DNA of 62,553 nucleotides from an uncultured Alphaproteobacteria bacterium (GTDB lineage Bacteria; Pseudomonadota; Alphaproteobacteria; HIMB59): assembly GCA_902538085.1 (NCBI GenBank), contig CACBDV010000004.1, positions 1-62,553 on the forward strand, read 5' to 3'. A model generated the notes under the pieces. That model saw only the letters and a list, made by a program, of their open reading frames with translations, did no database searches and was not told the origin of the DNA. The translations under genes and the position numbers were made by a program. Shown in pieces: positions 19,466 to 28,562 of this stretch. Numbering within the stretch: the first letter of the stretch is position 1; the number at the start of each line of letters is the position of its first letter.

Positions 19466-20334
19466 TTTCTTTTTAATATTAATATATTTCCAAACAATAC
19501 AAGAATTGCACCGACATACAAATTTAAGTCCCACTCCAACCCTTCAAATATCGTAGAAATAATTAGAGCAATAAGAGGCATAATTATAGCAATGTATGCG
19601 GCATCATTTGCGCCAATATTTTTAATTACTGATAAATAAAGAATGAAACCAAATACACTCCCAAAAATAGCCAAATACAATAATGAAAAGACGTATCTGT
19701 AACTGAAATCAAAATTAAGTTCAATACCAGTTACTAAAAGATAAATTAACAGTGTTATTGAGCCATACAACATCCCATATCCTGTAACAGCAATAACATT
19801 TAATTTAATTTTAGAGGTATACTCTGAAATTAAGTTACCAATAGATGCAAAATATGTCGCCAATACACCAAGTAAAATTCCAATACTAGTTCCTTTTGAA
19901 AATTTAAAATTGACTATTTCATCATAAAATATGAAAAGTAATCCTAACGTTCCAATAAAACCTCCAACCAAAGTCATAATTTTTGGAAATTTACCTTTAA
20001 AAATAATATTATTAATTACATTTAAAAATAATATTGAAGAAAAACATAAAGCAACAAATCCACTTATTAAATGAACTGTAGATAGATAAAACAGTACATA
20101 ATTTATATTGAATAAAGAGACTCCTAGAGCAGCTATAAAGAAATGCTCTTTTAATGAAAATCTCAGATTTATTTTTTTTAATACACAAAATACTAAAATA
20201 ATGATCGAAGATAAGAAAAAGCGATAAAAAACCGATGTCATTGGATCGACAATGCCTAGTTGAAATTTAATTATATACCAGGTTGGTCCCCAAACTATTA
20301 GTGTTGAAATAAATAAAAATATTGTATTGTTCAA
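19462..20334 (-). CDS. EamA/DMT-family membrane transporter
   Basis: A 290-residue integral membrane protein with ten predicted helices in two EamA repeats. The N-terminal segment has VWGPTWYIIKFQLGIVDP and FYRFFLSS, both typical of drug/metabolite exporters, and the second half has NIGANDAAYIAIIMPLIAL. It is probably an exporter of metabolites or amino acids. The start is a TTG with a good Shine-Dalgarno (AAGAAGG) about 6 nt before it on the minus strand. It is divergent from yajQ, with only 2 bp between start codons. Confidence 0.82.
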   Translation of the reverse strand: MNNTIFLFISTLIVWGPTWYIIKFQLGIVDPMTSVFYRFFLSSIIILVFCVLKKINLRFSLKEHFFIAALGVSLFNINYVLFYLSTVHLISGFVALCFSSILFLNVINNIIFKGKFPKIMTLVGGFIGTLGLLFIFYDEIVNFKFSKGTSIGILLGVLATYFASIGNLISEYTSKIKLNVIAVTGYGMLYGSITLLIYLLVTGIELNFDFSYRYVFSLLYLAIFGSVFGFILYLSVIKNIGANDAAYIAIIMPLIALIISTIFEGLEWDLNLYVGAILVLFGNILILKRN

Positions 20335-20336
20335 TT

Positions 20337-20822
20337 ATGCCTTCTTTTGATGTTGTCTCGTCACCAGATATTCAAGAAATTGATAATGCCATCAATAATA
20401 CAAAAAGAGAAGTTGATAATAGATTTGACTTTAAGAACACTAATTCAACAATCGAACGAAACGATTTTTCTATTACAATAGAGACAACCGACAATACTAA
20501 ATTAACTCAATTTAATGATATTTTAAAAAATAATATTGTAAGAAGAAAAATAGATCCAAAATTTATTCACCTAAAATCAACTGAAACAGCTTCCGGAAAT
20601 AGAGTAAGACAATTTATTGATATTTTGAATGGAATATCAAAAGAGGACTCAAAAAAAATAACAAATCTTGTTAAATCATCGAAAGCAAAGGTTCAAGCTT
20701 CAATTAATGGAGATGAAGTAAGAATAACTGGAAAGAAAAGAGACGATCTACAATCAATGATCGAATTATTAAAATCAAGTGATATTAAAATTCCTTTACA
20801 GTTTCAAAATTTCAGAGATTAA
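20337..20822 (+). CDS. yajQ: YajQ-family nucleotide-binding protein
   Basis: A 161-residue YajQ/UPF0234 protein. It starts with the invariant MPSFDVVS, continues with QEIDNAINNTKREVDNRFDFKNT, and ends with VRITGKKRDDLQSMIELLK and PLQFQNFRD. All are nearly unchanged from the family consensus. Homologues bind RNA/tRNA in E. coli and c-di-GMP in Xanthomonas, so the exact role is unsettled. The ATG at 20337 is preferred over an upstream TTG because MPSFD is the conserved start. The 3' end overlaps a convergent gene by 11 bp. Confidence 0.93.
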   Translation: MPSFDVVSSPDIQEIDNAINNTKREVDNRFDFKNTNSTIERNDFSITIETTDNTKLTQFNDILKNNIVRRKIDPKFIHLKSTETASGNRVRQFIDILNGISKEDSKKITNLVKSSKAKVQASINGDEVRITGKKRDDLQSMIELLKSSDIKIPLQFQNFRD

Positions 20823-21330
20823 TTACTTCCATAGTCGTAAAATCAATTAATCGCACAGTTGTAATTGTTTTTAGAAATTTAATACAATCCTCTGTTTTTA
20901 CTTGAATTGTTTTAGTGTTGTCTAGTGGGTGAAAATTGCATAATTCATAATCATTTATTTTTTTATCTAAATAAAAACTTACATCCTTATCTACATTATT
21001 GATTAAAGAGTAGGGACTAACTGAACCTGGTTTGACTCCAAGTTTATCATATAAATATTCTGCACTTCCAAAAGAGAGATTTCCTTGGCACTGTATAGTG
21101 TTTTTAATAATTTTTAGGTCTACTTCAGTGCTATCTAAGCATGAGAGTAAGTAAAAATTTCTCTTTTTGTCCCTTAAAAAAAGATTTTTTGTATGCGCAC
21201 CTTGCATATTCAAATCTGATTTTAATTTGCTAGACTCCTCGACAGTAAAAAAAGCCTCGTGTTCAAAAAGTTTATATTCAACTTTTTGTTCATTAAGTGC
21301 GGCTAATAAACTTTTTGCTTCTAATTTCAT
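20812..21330 (-). CDS. ProX/PrdX-type aminoacyl-tRNA deacylase (trans-editing)
   Basis: A 172-residue YbaK/ProRS-associated domain protein. The pattern VEYKLFEHEAFFTVEESSKLK, then AHTKNLFLRDKKRNFYLLS with the active-site Lys, and SFGSAEYLYDKLGVKPGSVSP fits the PrdX/ProX group. This group deacylates Ala-tRNA(Pro) or related mischarged tRNAs. A second YbaK-like deacylase lies at 29524-29982. It converges with yajQ (11-bp overlap). Its start lies 38 bp from that of the divergent TRAP binding protein. Confidence 0.82.
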   Translation of the reverse strand: MKLEAKSLLAALNEQKVEYKLFEHEAFFTVEESSKLKSDLNMQGAHTKNLFLRDKKRNFYLLSCLDSTEVDLKIIKNTIQCQGNLSFGSAEYLYDKLGVKPGSVSPYSLINNVDKDVSFYLDKKINDYELCNFHPLDNTKTIQVKTEDCIKFLKTITTVRLIDFTTMEVINL

Positions 21331-21367
21331 TTTTATTTATAAAGTGTTATCTTATTTATATAAAAAT

Positions 21368-22450
21368 ATGAAAAAGAAAATTAACAGAAGAAATTTTATT
21401 AAAAAAGCCTCAATTCCTGTACTCGGTGCAGCTGCACTCTCTAGTTTTAATGTACACGCAAGCACCATAACAGAGTTGAATATGGTTACATCATGGCCAG
21501 AGAATTTTCCTGGTATAGGTTTAGGTGCAAACAGGTTGGCTCAGCGAATTGAGAACTTATCTAATAAAAGAATAAAAGTTAATGTTTACTCAGCTGGTGA
21601 ACTAGTCCCACCGTTTGGAGTGTTTGATGCCGTGTCATCTGGAACAGCTGATTTATATCACTCAGCAGAGTTTTATTGGGGAGGAAAGAACAAAGCCTAT
21701 CCTTTTTTTGCTGCTGTTCCTTTTGGAATGACTGCTGAGGAATTTAATTCATGGATATATTCTGGCAATGGTCAATCATTATGGGATGAATTAGGTTCTA
21801 ATTTTAACATTAAACATTTTTTAGTTGGTAATACTGGATCTACATTATTTGGTTGGTTCAAAAACGAATTAAATAGTCTCGAGGATGTTTCTAAACTTAA
21901 AATAAGAAGCCCTGGTATGGGAGGAGATCTATTAAAGACTATGGGGGCAACTTCTATAAATATACCAGGAGGTGAAATTCTTCAGTCTTTAGCAAGTGGG
22001 GCTATAGACGCTGCAGATTGGTCTAATCCAGTCATGGATTTAGCTTTTGGTTTTTATAAAGTAACAAATTACTGTTATTATCCAGATTTTAAAAAACCTA
22101 CAGTTTCTATTTCATTAGGAATGAATTTAGATAAATGGAACTCTTTTGATAATGAAGCTAAGAGCATCATAGAGTATGCTTGTCAGTCAGAAAATCAAGA
22201 AATGTTGTCTGATTTTATGTATAAAGAGGTTGTCGCTATAGAAAAATTGAGGTCACTTGGTGTAGAATTCAGGCAACTACCTAACGATATTGTCATTGAA
22301 GCCAAAAAAAATATCAATGGTGTTTTAGATAATTATACTGATACCTCTCTTGGGAAAAAAATTAGAGATGATTATTTTCAATTTTTAGGTTTAAGAACTT
22401 CATATAAGGACTTTGATATTTCTAACTACTTGAATTTTAGAAAAATTTAA
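21368..22450 (+). CDS. TRAP transporter substrate-binding protein, TakP-like, Tat-exported
   Basis: A 360-residue periplasmic binding protein. The N-terminus KKKINRRNFIKKASIPVLG is a twin-arginine signal ending near VHA. The mature protein reads VTSWPENFPGIGLGANRLAQ, SAGELVPPFGVFDAVSSG, KLKIRSPGMGG and DAADWSNPVMDLAFGFYKV. This is the pattern of the TakP branch, which binds 2-oxo acids and related carboxylates in TRAP systems. No DctQ or DctM membrane genes adjoin it, so it is an orphan in this window. I chose the ATG at 21368 because it begins the Tat signal; the open frame extends further upstream. A GTG start follows 2 bp after the stop. Confidence 0.87.
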   Translation: MKKKINRRNFIKKASIPVLGAAALSSFNVHASTITELNMVTSWPENFPGIGLGANRLAQRIENLSNKRIKVNVYSAGELVPPFGVFDAVSSGTADLYHSAEFYWGGKNKAYPFFAAVPFGMTAEEFNSWIYSGNGQSLWDELGSNFNIKHFLVGNTGSTLFGWFKNELNSLEDVSKLKIRSPGMGGDLLKTMGATSINIPGGEILQSLASGAIDAADWSNPVMDLAFGFYKVTNYCYYPDFKKPTVSISLGMNLDKWNSFDNEAKSIIEYACQSENQEMLSDFMYKEVVAIEKLRSLGVEFRQLPNDIVIEAKKNINGVLDNYTDTSLGKKIRDDYFQFLGLRTSYKDFDISNYLNFRKI

Positions 22451-22452
22451 TA

Positions 22453-23022
22453 GTGTGCGGAAGATATTCGCTAAATCTTAAAGATAATCACTCCTCTTTT
22501 AAGAAGGAAACTATAAATAACTTCAAATCAATATTTGATTATAAAAATGAAGATATTTGCCCTACCAATAAAGCGCCTATTGTCTTTAATCTAAACTCTA
22601 AATTTGTATTTAAACAATCAAGTTGGGGTTTGTCATTTGATTGGCTTCCGAAAGGAAAAACACTTTTCAATATTCGATCAGAGACAGTACACGAGAAATC
22701 TTTTAGTAATAGCCTCATTGCAAATAATCGCTGTTTGGTACCTTTTAGTAGTTATTTTGAATGGTTGAAAACCCAAGAATTGAAAGAAAAATATAAACTA
22801 TTTACCAAAACTCCTGTCAGTTTTTTTGCAGGTGTATATAAATTAATAGAAGATACTGTTTATTATTCAATTTTAACTAAATCCTCTTTGGAAAATATAG
22901 AATTTATTCACAATAGAAATCCAGTCATTATTAATAAAAATAATGTAAGAAAATGGTTTTCGGACAGTTATGAAGAACTACTAAGATCTTCAGATGTCAT
23001 AAATTATGAGTTATCGAAATAG
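22453..23022 (+). CDS. SOS response-associated peptidase (SRAP/YedK/HMCES family)
   Basis: A 189-residue SRAP protein. It starts MCGRYSLN, so after Met removal Cys2 can form the thiazolidine crosslink to abasic sites in single-stranded DNA. Other active-site elements are CPTNKAPIV, the NIRSETV Asn, SYFEW Glu and IHNRNPVII His. HMCES/YedK shields abasic sites during replication. The start is a GTG placed so that Cys is residue 2. It is slightly shorter than E. coli YedK. It lies 2 bp after the TRAP protein and is probably cotranscribed. Confidence 0.9.
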   Translation: MCGRYSLNLKDNHSSFKKETINNFKSIFDYKNEDICPTNKAPIVFNLNSKFVFKQSSWGLSFDWLPKGKTLFNIRSETVHEKSFSNSLIANNRCLVPFSSYFEWLKTQELKEKYKLFTKTPVSFFAGVYKLIEDTVYYSILTKSSLENIEFIHNRNPVIINKNNVRKWFSDSYEELLRSSDVINYELSK

Positions 23023-23241
23023 TTATTTTCTAAATTTAAAGAAAGATAAAAGCTTTTCGATACCAGAAAAATGTTCCTCTAGTCTAGAATAAACTTTATC
23101 TATTTTGTTGATATGACCGTCTAGTCTTTCATAGAGGTTATCGATTTTCTTATCAAGTTTGTTTAGCTTACTGTTTAGCTGTTTTATGCTATCGGAGTCG
23201 CTTGATTTAGACTGCTTTTTTAACTTAATAACTTTGTTCAT
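23023..23241 (-). CDS. small coiled-coil protein
   Basis: A 72-residue, charged protein with a basic N-terminus and a heptad pattern: LNSKLNKLDKKIDNLYERL, then HINKIDKVYSRLEEHFSGIEKLL. It reads as a single coiled coil of about 50 residues. I recognise no family. It is convergent and adjoins the SRAP stop without overlap. An ATG start and a clean open frame in a tightly packed region support it as a gene; function is unknown. Confidence 0.5.
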   Translation of the reverse strand: MNKVIKLKKQSKSSDSDSIKQLNSKLNKLDKKIDNLYERLDGHINKIDKVYSRLEEHFSGIEKLLSFFKFRK

Positions 23242-23293
23242 ACATAAAATATATTAAATTTCTGATTTGTTTGAAGTATGACAAAACAACGCT

Positions 23294-24097
23294 TTAGGTA
23301 AATCTTAAATCAACTTCAGGTATCCAGTTTTTAAGCTTTTCAATACGATTTTTGGGGGAAGGGTGCGTAGATAGAAACTCTGGTGGTGCGTTTCCTTTTT
23401 GAGCCTCAGCCATTCGCTGCCAGACTTTATATGACTCATGATTGTCGTATTTGGCCATAGTCATAAAGGCCAAGCCTAAATAATCAGCCTCCGATTCTTG
23501 TAATCTGTTAAAAGGTAAAGATAGACCTAAATTAACTAAATAATCATCAGCTGAGGTACTCGAAAGGGCACCCTCTAAAGCAATATCCAAGATAGTTGTG
23601 CCAACATTTATTGCTAATGCTTGGCTGGCCCTTTCAACACTATGGCGAGCAACCGCATGAGCAATTTCATGTCCCATTATTGAGGCCAAACCATCATTAT
23701 TTGCAGCAACATCTAAGATCCCTGTGTAAAAAGCTATTTTACCACCAGGCATACACCAAGCATTAAGTGTGTCCTTGTCATCAATTAAGATAAATTCCCA
23801 ATTATAATTTTTTATAGACTCTGATTGACCCATTTTTAAAAAATACTCTTCTACTGACTCTGTAACTCTGAGACCTACCTCTCTTACTGCTCTAAAATTT
23901 TGCCCAGACTCTATTAAATTTTCTTGTTTTTTGACTTGTTCGTAGGCTTGAAGAGCTTGTTTGTTGATACTTTCATCTGAAATAATAGAGAGTTGTTTAC
24001 GATTTGTAATAGCTACCTCAGTACAAGAAGGTAAAAATAAGGGCGCACAACACGCACATGATAATTTTTTAATAAAATCTCGTCTTTTAAGATTCAT
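23294..24097 (-). CDS. M48-family zinc metallopeptidase, lipoprotein
   Basis: A 267-residue peptidase. The N-terminus NLKRRDFIKKLSC resembles a Tat motif and is followed by a lipobox (LPSC), so it is probably a lipoprotein exported folded. The zinc motif HEIAHAVARHSVER is near residue 137, and the third ligand is in ESEADYLGLAFM near residue 205. The tail has LSTHPSPKNRIEKL. This matches the LoiP/YcaL/BepA-like periplasmic M48 proteases, which handle outer-membrane protein quality control. It is divergent from the aminotransferase gene, 29 bp between starts. Confidence 0.9.
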   Translation of the reverse strand: MNLKRRDFIKKLSCACCAPLFLPSCTEVAITNRKQLSIISDESINKQALQAYEQVKKQENLIESGQNFRAVREVGLRVTESVEEYFLKMGQSESIKNYNWEFILIDDKDTLNAWCMPGGKIAFYTGILDVAANNDGLASIMGHEIAHAVARHSVERASQALAINVGTTILDIALEGALSSTSADDYLVNLGLSLPFNRLQESEADYLGLAFMTMAKYDNHESYKVWQRMAEAQKGNAPPEFLSTHPSPKNRIEKLKNWIPEVDLRFT

Positions 24098-24126
24098 GGT
24101 ATTAATATAATCAAAAAGATATTCTT

Positions 24127-24969
24127 ATGACAACCTGTTATATTAATGGAAAATATAAACCTCTAAATCAATCGTATGTCAGTGTAACAGATAGAGGTTT
24201 TCAATTCTCTGATGGGGTTTATGAGGTCATTGCTGTATTCAAAGGTGAATTAGTAGATTTAAATCTTCATTTAAACAGATTGTTTGTTTCATTAAAAAAA
24301 ATGAACATGAAAATTAAATTCAATAAAAATCAAATAATTAGTATCACCAATAAAATCAAAAAATTAAATAATTTAAAAATGGGTATAATTTATATTCAAA
24401 TTACAAGAGGGGATCAAAACCCAAGGGAACATAAATACCCTGATAAACTTAAGCCTAATATTATTATATACTCAATTAATAAAAACTTTGAATATTTGAA
24501 TAAGTTAGCACTAAAAGGTGTAAAAACATCTCTTTATCCAGATATAAGGTGGCATAGGTCAGATATTAAAAGTATTTCTCTATTAGGTAATGTTCTAGCT
24601 GCAAATCATGCAAAAGAGAATAAATCACATGAAGCAGTATTATTTGATAATAGAAATATGATAACTGAGGGTAATTCCTCAAGTATTTGGATTATAAAAA
24701 AAAATAAATGTATTACGCACCCACTTAACTTTAGAATTTTAAAGGGATGTACAAGGCATAAATTAATATCAATTTTAAAAAAAAATAAATTTAAATTTGA
24801 GGAAAAAAAATTTTCTATTAAATCTCTTCTTGATGCAGATGAAGCATTCATGACAAGTGCTACTAATTTTGTAATGCCTATAGTTAAAGTTGATAAATTT
24901 ACTATTTCAAACGGTAAGCCCGGTCTAAATACATTGAAGTTTCGTAATTTATTTATCAACGCAATATGA
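24127..24969 (+). CDS. class IV aminotransferase, D-amino-acid transaminase-like
   Basis: A 280-residue fold-type IV PLP enzyme. It begins YINGKYKPLNQSYVSVTDRGFQFSDGVYEVI, typical of D-alanine transaminases. The Schiff-base Lys is in DIKSISLLGNVLAANHAKE near residue 145, and the cofactor Glu in ITEGNSSSIWII near residue 180. It probably interconverts D-alanine and D-glutamate for peptidoglycan. Branched-chain transaminase or aminodeoxychorismate lyase are weaker alternatives. The stop overlaps the msrA start (ATGA). Confidence 0.83.
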   Translation: MTTCYINGKYKPLNQSYVSVTDRGFQFSDGVYEVIAVFKGELVDLNLHLNRLFVSLKKMNMKIKFNKNQIISITNKIKKLNNLKMGIIYIQITRGDQNPREHKYPDKLKPNIIIYSINKNFEYLNKLALKGVKTSLYPDIRWHRSDIKSISLLGNVLAANHAKENKSHEAVLFDNRNMITEGNSSSIWIIKKNKCITHPLNFRILKGCTRHKLISILKKNKFKFEEKKFSIKSLLDADEAFMTSATNFVMPIVKVDKFTISNGKPGLNTLKFRNLFINAI

Positions 24970-25541
24970 TCTTTAGACTTTTCCTTTTCTTATTTTTGTT
25001 ACCTATTACAGCTTACGCAAAAATTAATACAATTTACTTAGCTGGTGGGTGTTTCTGGTGTGTTGAAGAGGTTTATGAAAAATTAAAGGGTGTAATTGAT
25101 GTTAGATCTGGTTATTCAGGAGGTCATGTTGAAAATCCAACTTATCAAGAAGTTGTCAAGGGTGATACAGGCCATATAGAAGTGGCTGAAATTATTTTTG
25201 ACTCAGATATTGTTAGTTTAGATAAGATCATTAGGGTTTTTTTTGTCAATATTGATCCTTTTGATAGTGTTGGTCAATTTTGTGATAAAGGTTATTCATA
25301 TAAAAGTGCTCTTTTCAGCAATGACCAAATTGTTATAGATAGATTTAACTTTTACATAGATAAAATTCAGGAAAATCACAAACAGAAGGTTGAAACAATG
25401 ATCTTACCTTTTAAAAATTTTTATGTTGCAGAAGAGTATCATCAGGATTATTACAAAAAAAATCCAATAAGATATACATATTACAAGTACAATTGCGGAA
25501 GAGAGCAGAGGATTAAACAATTAAAAATTAATTTGGGATGA
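24966..25541 (+). CDS. msrA: peptide methionine-S-oxide reductase MsrA, exported
   Basis: A 191-residue MsrA. The N-terminal 18 residues (MIFRLFLFLFLLPITAYA) form a signal peptide, so the enzyme works in the periplasm. The catalytic motif is GGCFWCVEEVYEKLKGV, followed by RSGYSGGHVENPTYQEV and GHIEVAEI. EEYHQDYYKKNP and the C-terminal Cys in YNCGREQRI are also present. It reduces methionine-S-sulfoxide in oxidised proteins. It sits in an overlapping trio with the transaminase and a DnaJ-domain protein (ATGA at each junction). Confidence 0.93.
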   Translation: MIFRLFLFLFLLPITAYAKINTIYLAGGCFWCVEEVYEKLKGVIDVRSGYSGGHVENPTYQEVVKGDTGHIEVAEIIFDSDIVSLDKIIRVFFVNIDPFDSVGQFCDKGYSYKSALFSNDQIVIDRFNFYIDKIQENHKQKVETMILPFKNFYVAEEYHQDYYKKNPIRYTYYKYNCGREQRIKQLKINLG

Positions 25542-26197
25542 TTAAACTCTTATTATTATTTTCAATTGTAGCTATATGTATCTTTGTTTTCTTTGGTAAT
25601 CAATTATCATCTCGTTATAAAAAATATTTAATTATTTCATTAATAATAATTCTAGGATGTTTTTTAATTTTTTCAGGAAAATTAAATTTTCTACCTGTTG
25701 CCTTAGCTCCTGCTTTGCTTTTTTTTCGAAGGATCTCATCATTATTAACTATATTAAACTTGTTTTCGCGATCTTCTTTTGGCAGTAAGTTCAAACCAAA
25801 AATTAATACGAAGTATCTACAAATTGAAATTGTTTTACAATCACGTCAAGCTACAATTAATATTAGAGAGGGAGTCTTTAAAGGCCGTTCTTTTTCCTCC
25901 CTATCTCAAAATGAGGTATCGAAGCTCTTAGAGGAACTAAAAATAAATGATCCTCGTGGATTTAATATTTTAAATGTAATTATTAGTCAAAATAAACAAT
26001 CTACATCTTCCTCAGACAAGTCACAAATGACAGAGGAGGAAGCACTATCAGTTTTAGGTCTTAAAAAAGGTGCTTCTGATGATGATATTAAAAAATCATA
26101 TTATGACTTAATGAAGAAGTTCCATCCTGATAAAGATGGTAATAACTATTTATCTAATTTAATAACTGAAGCAAAAAATAAGCTTTTAAATAGTTAA
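25538..26197 (+). CDS. membrane-anchored J-domain protein (DjlC/Pam18-like)
   Basis: A 219-residue protein. Three hydrophobic segments occupy about residues 1-65, followed by a linker and a C-terminal J domain (EEEALSVLGLKKGASDDD, KSYYDLMKKFHPDKDGNN). The HPD motif needed to stimulate DnaK is intact. Length and layout match the alphaproteobacterial Pam18/TIM14-like J proteins. It probably recruits DnaK to the inner membrane. The start overlaps msrA by 4 bp; typA follows after 26 bp. Confidence 0.85.
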   Translation: MIKLLLLFSIVAICIFVFFGNQLSSRYKKYLIISLIIILGCFLIFSGKLNFLPVALAPALLFFRRISSLLTILNLFSRSSFGSKFKPKINTKYLQIEIVLQSRQATINIREGVFKGRSFSSLSQNEVSKLLEELKINDPRGFNILNVIISQNKQSTSSSDKSQMTEEEALSVLGLKKGASDDDIKKSYYDLMKKFHPDKDGNNYLSNLITEAKNKLLNS

Positions 26198-26223
26198 TTT
26201 TAATCTATAAGACACCTATCTCA

Positions 26224-28041
26224 ATGAACGATATTAAGAATCTTGCAATCATTGCTCATGTGGATCATGGGAAAACCACTCTTATTGACAATTTATTGAA
26301 GCAATGTGGAATTTTTAGAGATAATCAAGAAATATCAGAAAGAATTATGGACTCTAATGATTTAGAAAAAGAGAGAGGCATAACTATTTTAGCAAAGCCT
26401 ACCTCTATAATTTTTCAAGATATTCGAATAAATATAATCGATACACCTGGACATGCAGATTTTGGTGGAGAAGTAGAACGTGTCTTATCAATGGTTGATG
26501 GTGTTATCTTACTTATTGATTCTTCAGAAGGTCCGATGCCTCAGACTAAATTTGTTTTAGGAAAGGCTTTAAAACAAGGACTTGAGCCTATAGTAGTAAT
26601 CAACAAAATCGATAAATCTGACTCAAGACCAGACGATGTGTTAAACGAAGTTTTTGATTTATTTGTCTCTCTTGATGCAAATACTCAACAATTAGACTTT
26701 CCAGTTTTATACGCATCAGGTAGAAGTGGATGGTGTGTTAATGATTTGTCAGATGATAGATCAAGCCTAACACCTCTGTTAAATAAAATTATTAGTCATG
26801 TACCATCACCAGATGTTGATAATACTAGACCTTTTGCAATGTTATCAACACTTTTAGACTATGATCCATACTTAGGAAGATGTCTAATTGGAAGAGTAGA
26901 GCAGGGATCTGCAAAAATAAACGACAGCGTTCATGCTTTAAACTTATCAGGTAAAATCATTGAAACTGGAAGACTTACTAAACTTTTAAAATTTGAGGGA
27001 ACTAAAAAAATAACTGTTAACTCAGTTAACACTGGAGATATAGTTTGCATAGCAGGTTTATCAATCACATCAGTATCAGATACAATTTGTTCAACTGATA
27101 TAGAAACACCAATAAAATCTACACCAATAGATCCTCCTACTATGTCAATAAACATTATGGTTAATGACTCACCATTAGCTGGAACTGAAGGGAAAAAAGT
27201 AACATCAACTTTAATAAGAAATAGATTAATAGCTGAGGCTGAGACAAACGTTGCTATTACCTTCTCAGAAAATCAAAATAAAGACTCATTTGAAATTGGA
27301 GGAAGAGGTGAATTGCAATTAGGTGTTTTAATAGAAACCATGAGACGAGAGGGTTTCGAATTATCTCTTTCTAGACCTAAAGTAGTTTACAAAGATGTAG
27401 AGGGGACAAAATGTGAACCCTATGAAGAGGTAACGATAGATGTAGATGAAGAGTTTTCTAGTATTGTTATTGATAACATGAATCAAAGAAAAGCTGATAT
27501 GTTAGACATGAGAAAATCTGGAGTTGATAAAACTAGGTTATTATTTATTGCCCCTTCTAGAGGACTAATTGGCTATCAAAGTAAGTTTTTAACAGATACA
27601 AGAGGAACTGGTGTTTTAAACAGAGTGTTTCACTCGTACAAACCATTTAAAGGGGAGATTACAGAGAGAAGGGCAGGCGCATTAATCTCCACAGGAAATG
27701 GTAGAGCTATAGCATATGCAATTTGGAAGCTTCAAGATAGAGGTGTAATGTTTGTTAAACACCAAACACCTGTTTATCAAGGTATGGTAGTCGGTGAGCA
27801 TACCAGAGATAATGATTTAGAGATAAATGTTCTAAAAGGTAAACAATTAACAAACGTCAGAGCATCTGGGTCTGATGAGGCCGTAAATTTAACCGCTCCT
27901 AGGATGATGTCACTTGAGGAAATGATGACTTATATCAATTCTGATGAATTATTGGAGGTTACTCCTAAAAATTTAAGATTAAGAAAAAGGTATCTTGATC
28001 CAAACGAGAGAAAAAAATTTTCTAAAGTTGGAAATTTATAA
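26224..28041 (+). CDS. typA: translational GTPase TypA/BipA
   Basis: A 605-residue GTPase. The G motifs are AHVDHGKTT (G1, residues 10-18), the switch I segment [23 protein letters not shown] (G3) and [10 protein letters not shown] (G4). The C-terminal half has the BipA-specific [26 protein letters not shown] and [13 protein letters not shown]. It is a ribosome-associated GTPase for 50S assembly at low temperature or stress. It is full length. The gene ends at the largest gene-free gap in the window. Confidence 0.96.
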   Translation: MNDIKNLAIIAHVDHGKTTLIDNLLKQCGIFRDNQEISERIMDSNDLEKERGITILAKPTSIIFQDIRINIIDTPGHADFGGEVERVLSMVDGVILLIDSSEGPMPQTKFVLGKALKQGLEPIVVINKIDKSDSRPDDVLNEVFDLFVSLDANTQQLDFPVLYASGRSGWCVNDLSDDRSSLTPLLNKIISHVPSPDVDNTRPFAMLSTLLDYDPYLGRCLIGRVEQGSAKINDSVHALNLSGKIIETGRLTKLLKFEGTKKITVNSVNTGDIVCIAGLSITSVSDTICSTDIETPIKSTPIDPPTMSINIMVNDSPLAGTEGKKVTSTLIRNRLIAEAETNVAITFSENQNKDSFEIGGRGELQLGVLIETMRREGFELSLSRPKVVYKDVEGTKCEPYEEVTIDVDEEFSSIVIDNMNQRKADMLDMRKSGVDKTRLLFIAPSRGLIGYQSKFLTDTRGTGVLNRVFHSYKPFKGEITERRAGALISTGNGRAIAYAIWKLQDRGVMFVKHQTPVYQGMVVGEHTRDNDLEINVLKGKQLTNVRASGSDEAVNLTAPRMMSLEEMMTYINSDELLEVTPKNLRLRKRYLDPNERKKFSKVGNL

Positions 28042-28562
28042 ACTGTATTATAATTTACATTAAATATTTATAATAAAATATTGTATTTACTAGCTATATT
28101 TTAATTTATTCTTTATTCTATTTATAAAGAAAAAAAAAATAATCTGACTAAATCAAAAATAAAATAAACATAAAATGAGATATTAAGCATAAATATTGAG
28201 AATTAATTAAATTTTGGAGGAATTAAACTAGTATTCACACATTTTTTATTTGATTAAATAGAAATTAGAGCACTAAATTAAGTGATAGTTATCATTACTT
28301 GCTAATAAAACTATCAAGACAGTTATTCAAATCTATGATTTCAAAAAAACTATAAAAAAACATTAAAATCGGACATTTTTAGCTTAAAAACCTTATGTAA
28401 ATTGCGACACTAGCAAAATTTAGGAAATATTTGGATTTTGAGCTGGAAGATTATCAATATTTTTTTTAGTAAATCAATAGTCAAATTCATAAAATTACCT
28501 AAGGATTTATACTTAATAAAATTTCAATATACCTAAAAACGCAAAAAAATTGAAAATAGACA
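28042..28562. other. 521-bp gene-free, very AT-rich convergent intergenic region
   Basis: Between the stops of typA and the DsbA-like gene no frame longer than about 30 codons is open on either strand. I see no GC-rich hairpin and no tRNA. Elements noted: an isolated GGAGG at 28217-28221 without a start codon behind it, and an imperfect dyad, agtgatagttatcattact, near 28281. It is by far the longest gap in the window. It could hold an unrecognised small RNA, a decayed gene, or nothing functional. Confidence 0.6.

Noticed and set aside
24606-24959. 117-codon minus-strand frame inside the D-amino-acid transaminase gene
   Set aside because: Entirely antisense to a conserved enzyme; composition is that of a shadow frame.
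28275-28302. Fur-type box in the typA downstream gap
   Set aside because: The dyad is imperfect, matches the consensus poorly, and lies between convergent genes, where an operator has no promoter to act on.
28437-28535. Possible 32-aa peptide from a TTG in the large gap
   Set aside because: No ribosome-binding site, no recognisable sequence, and a similar 26-aa frame is open on the other strand; expected by chance.
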